Notes under the pieces: model-generated | Databases searched by the model: none | What the model saw: the letters and a program-made list of their open reading frames with translations, nothing else | Told to the model about the DNA's origin: nothing | Program-made: the position numbers and the translations under genes | NCBI GenBank assembly: GCA_003486225.1 | Contig: DNGN01000313.1 | Coordinates: 1 to 5,743 of the forward strand | Reading direction: 5' to 3' | Length of the DNA stretch: 5,743 nt | Source of the DNA: Chloroflexota bacterium | GTDB lineage: Bacteria; Chloroflexota; Anaerolineae; Anaerolineales; UBA11579 | Part shown: in pieces, positions 4,895 to 5,743 of the stretch | Position numbering within the stretch: position 1 is the first letter of the stretch | How the letters are laid out: every line of letters starts with the position of its first letter

Positions 4895-5743
4895 GCACAG
4901 TATGAAAGGCCTAAAAAGTTCCTTCGTCAGCCTGCTGCTCCTTGGGTTGGTGGTGTTGGCGCTCACCGCCTGTGGTAGCGATCAGGCGGTCCAGCCCACC
5001 CCAGATCCCGGGATCAGGATCATCACGGCCACCCCGCGCCAGACCGCTACCCCCACCGTCACCCCGACTCCGGTTGTGCCAGTCTTGGCTCCCGGCGCTT
5101 TGCAGGATGTGCAGATCGAGTTCTGGTATGTCTGGGATCCAACCGCCCCAGATCCGCTGCAGCAGATCGTCAGGCAGTTCAACCGTGATAATGCGGAAGG
5201 GATAAAAGTGGTTTCCCGCAGCTTTGGTCACCCGGCTGATTTTAATGCCGCCATGCAGGAAGCCATCGCCAACCGAAACACACCTGAGGTGGTGCAGGCC
5301 CATCCCTATGAATACAATGCCTGGCAATCTGTGGACGTATTGGTCGATCTGGCGCCCTACCTGGATAACCCAACGTACGGGCTGACCGATGAGGAACTGG
5401 CCCAGTTCTACCCCGCTATGCTGGCCCGTGACCTGTATGGGAACGAGCGGCGCGGTTTTCCCGCTTTGCTTTCTGCTCGCCTGATGCTGTACAACCAGTC
5501 CTGGGCGCAGGACTTGGGCTTTAATGGGCCTCCGGCCAGTGCCGCGGGGTTTGCGCAGCAGGCTTGTGCTGCCCACGATGCCAATGGCGACCGCACCGGC
5601 GGCTGGATGATCGACACCTCACCAGGCAGCGCGGCGGCCTGGCTGCTGGCTTTCACCCAGGGACTGGAATCTGGCAGCCGTTACGCTTTCGACACGGGCG
5701 GCGTGGAAGCCGCGTATACCTTCCTTTCCGATCTGCGGGTGGC
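4893..5743 (+). CDS. ABC importer solute-binding lipoprotein, family 1 (3' end cut by window)
   Basis: An extracytoplasmic binding protein of an ABC importer, probably for a sugar or oligosaccharide; the window holds 283 full codons from 4893. A lysine-containing N-terminus and a hydrophobic run (FVSLLLLGLVVLALTAC) end in an L-T-A-C lipobox, so Cys27 (Cys24 from the ATG at 4902) would be lipid-anchored. A Thr/Pro-rich linker follows (TATPRQTATPTVTPTP, about 44-59). The binding fold begins at VQIEFWYVWDP (about 70-80) and continues with QQIVRQFN, the PEVVQAHPYEYNAW segment, a DLAPYLDNP segment, GFPALLSARLMLYNQSW and GGWMIDTSPGS. This order is typical of SBP family 1. A DANGDRTGG loop (229-237) resembles a calcium-type loop. 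The frame stays open to the window end; a full-length protein would need about 150 more residues. Permease and ATPase genes are expected downstream but not visible. Either ATG, 4893 or 4902, could be the start. Confidence 0.92.
   Translation, partial: MHSMKGLKSSFVSLLLLGLVVLALTACGSDQAVQPTPDPGIRIITATPRQTATPTVTPTPVVPVLAPGALQDVQIEFWYVWDPTAPDPLQQIVRQFNRDNAEGIKVVSRSFGHPADFNAAMQEAIANRNTPEVVQAHPYEYNAWQSVDVLVDLAPYLDNPTYGLTDEELAQFYPAMLARDLYGNERRGFPALLSARLMLYNQSWAQDLGFNGPPASAAGFAQQACAAHDANGDRTGGWMIDTSPGSAAAWLLAFTQGLESGSRYAFDTGGVEAAYTFLSDLRV

Noticed and set aside
4911..5576. Minus-strand open frame of 221 codons opposite the lipoprotein gene
   Set aside because: The plus strand encodes a clear lipobox and binding-protein fold, so this is a shadow frame.

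Overview
The window looks like an ordinary chromosomal stretch of a fairly GC-rich bacterium. I would guess Chloroflexota, class Anaerolineae. That guess rests on style rather than a marker gene: a sugar-type ABC binding lipoprotein with a Thr/Pro-rich linker after the lipid-anchored cysteine, and a glycyl-tRNA synthetase beta part that reads open past the window edge, as if fused to the alpha part. No rRNA, tRNA, CRISPR array, insertion sequence or phage gene is visible.

Layout. (1) 1-2105, plus strand: the beta part of the class II (alpha-beta type) glycyl-tRNA synthetase, complete at its C-terminus and closed by a strong intrinsic terminator at 2125-2158. (2) 2159-2380: a non-coding stretch with a 9-bp direct repeat, a TATAAA box and a Shine-Dalgarno. 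It precedes (3) 2381-2830, plus strand: a 149-residue soluble protein that resembles lipocalin-like beta-barrels of the DUF1579 kind. (4) 4794 down to 2853, minus strand: a tight two-gene unit. The first gene is a 430-residue alkaline-phosphatase-superfamily (nucleotide pyrophosphatase/PglZ-like) enzyme with all expected metal ligands. Four bases later comes a 214-residue helical protein that I do not recognise. (5) 4795-4892: a 98-bp divergent regulatory region with a perfect TATAAT for each direction and a long interrupted inverted repeat between them. (6) 4893 to the window end, plus strand: an extracellular solute-binding lipoprotein (family 1) of an ABC importer, cut by the window edge.

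The genes do not form one pathway. GlyS is housekeeping. The solute-binding protein probably begins an importer operon that continues beyond the window. The least explained part is the phosphatase plus helical partner, transcribed away from the solute-binding gene across a shared control region. I see no convincing new defence or mobile system. The best leads are that two-gene unit and the dyad in the divergent promoter region.
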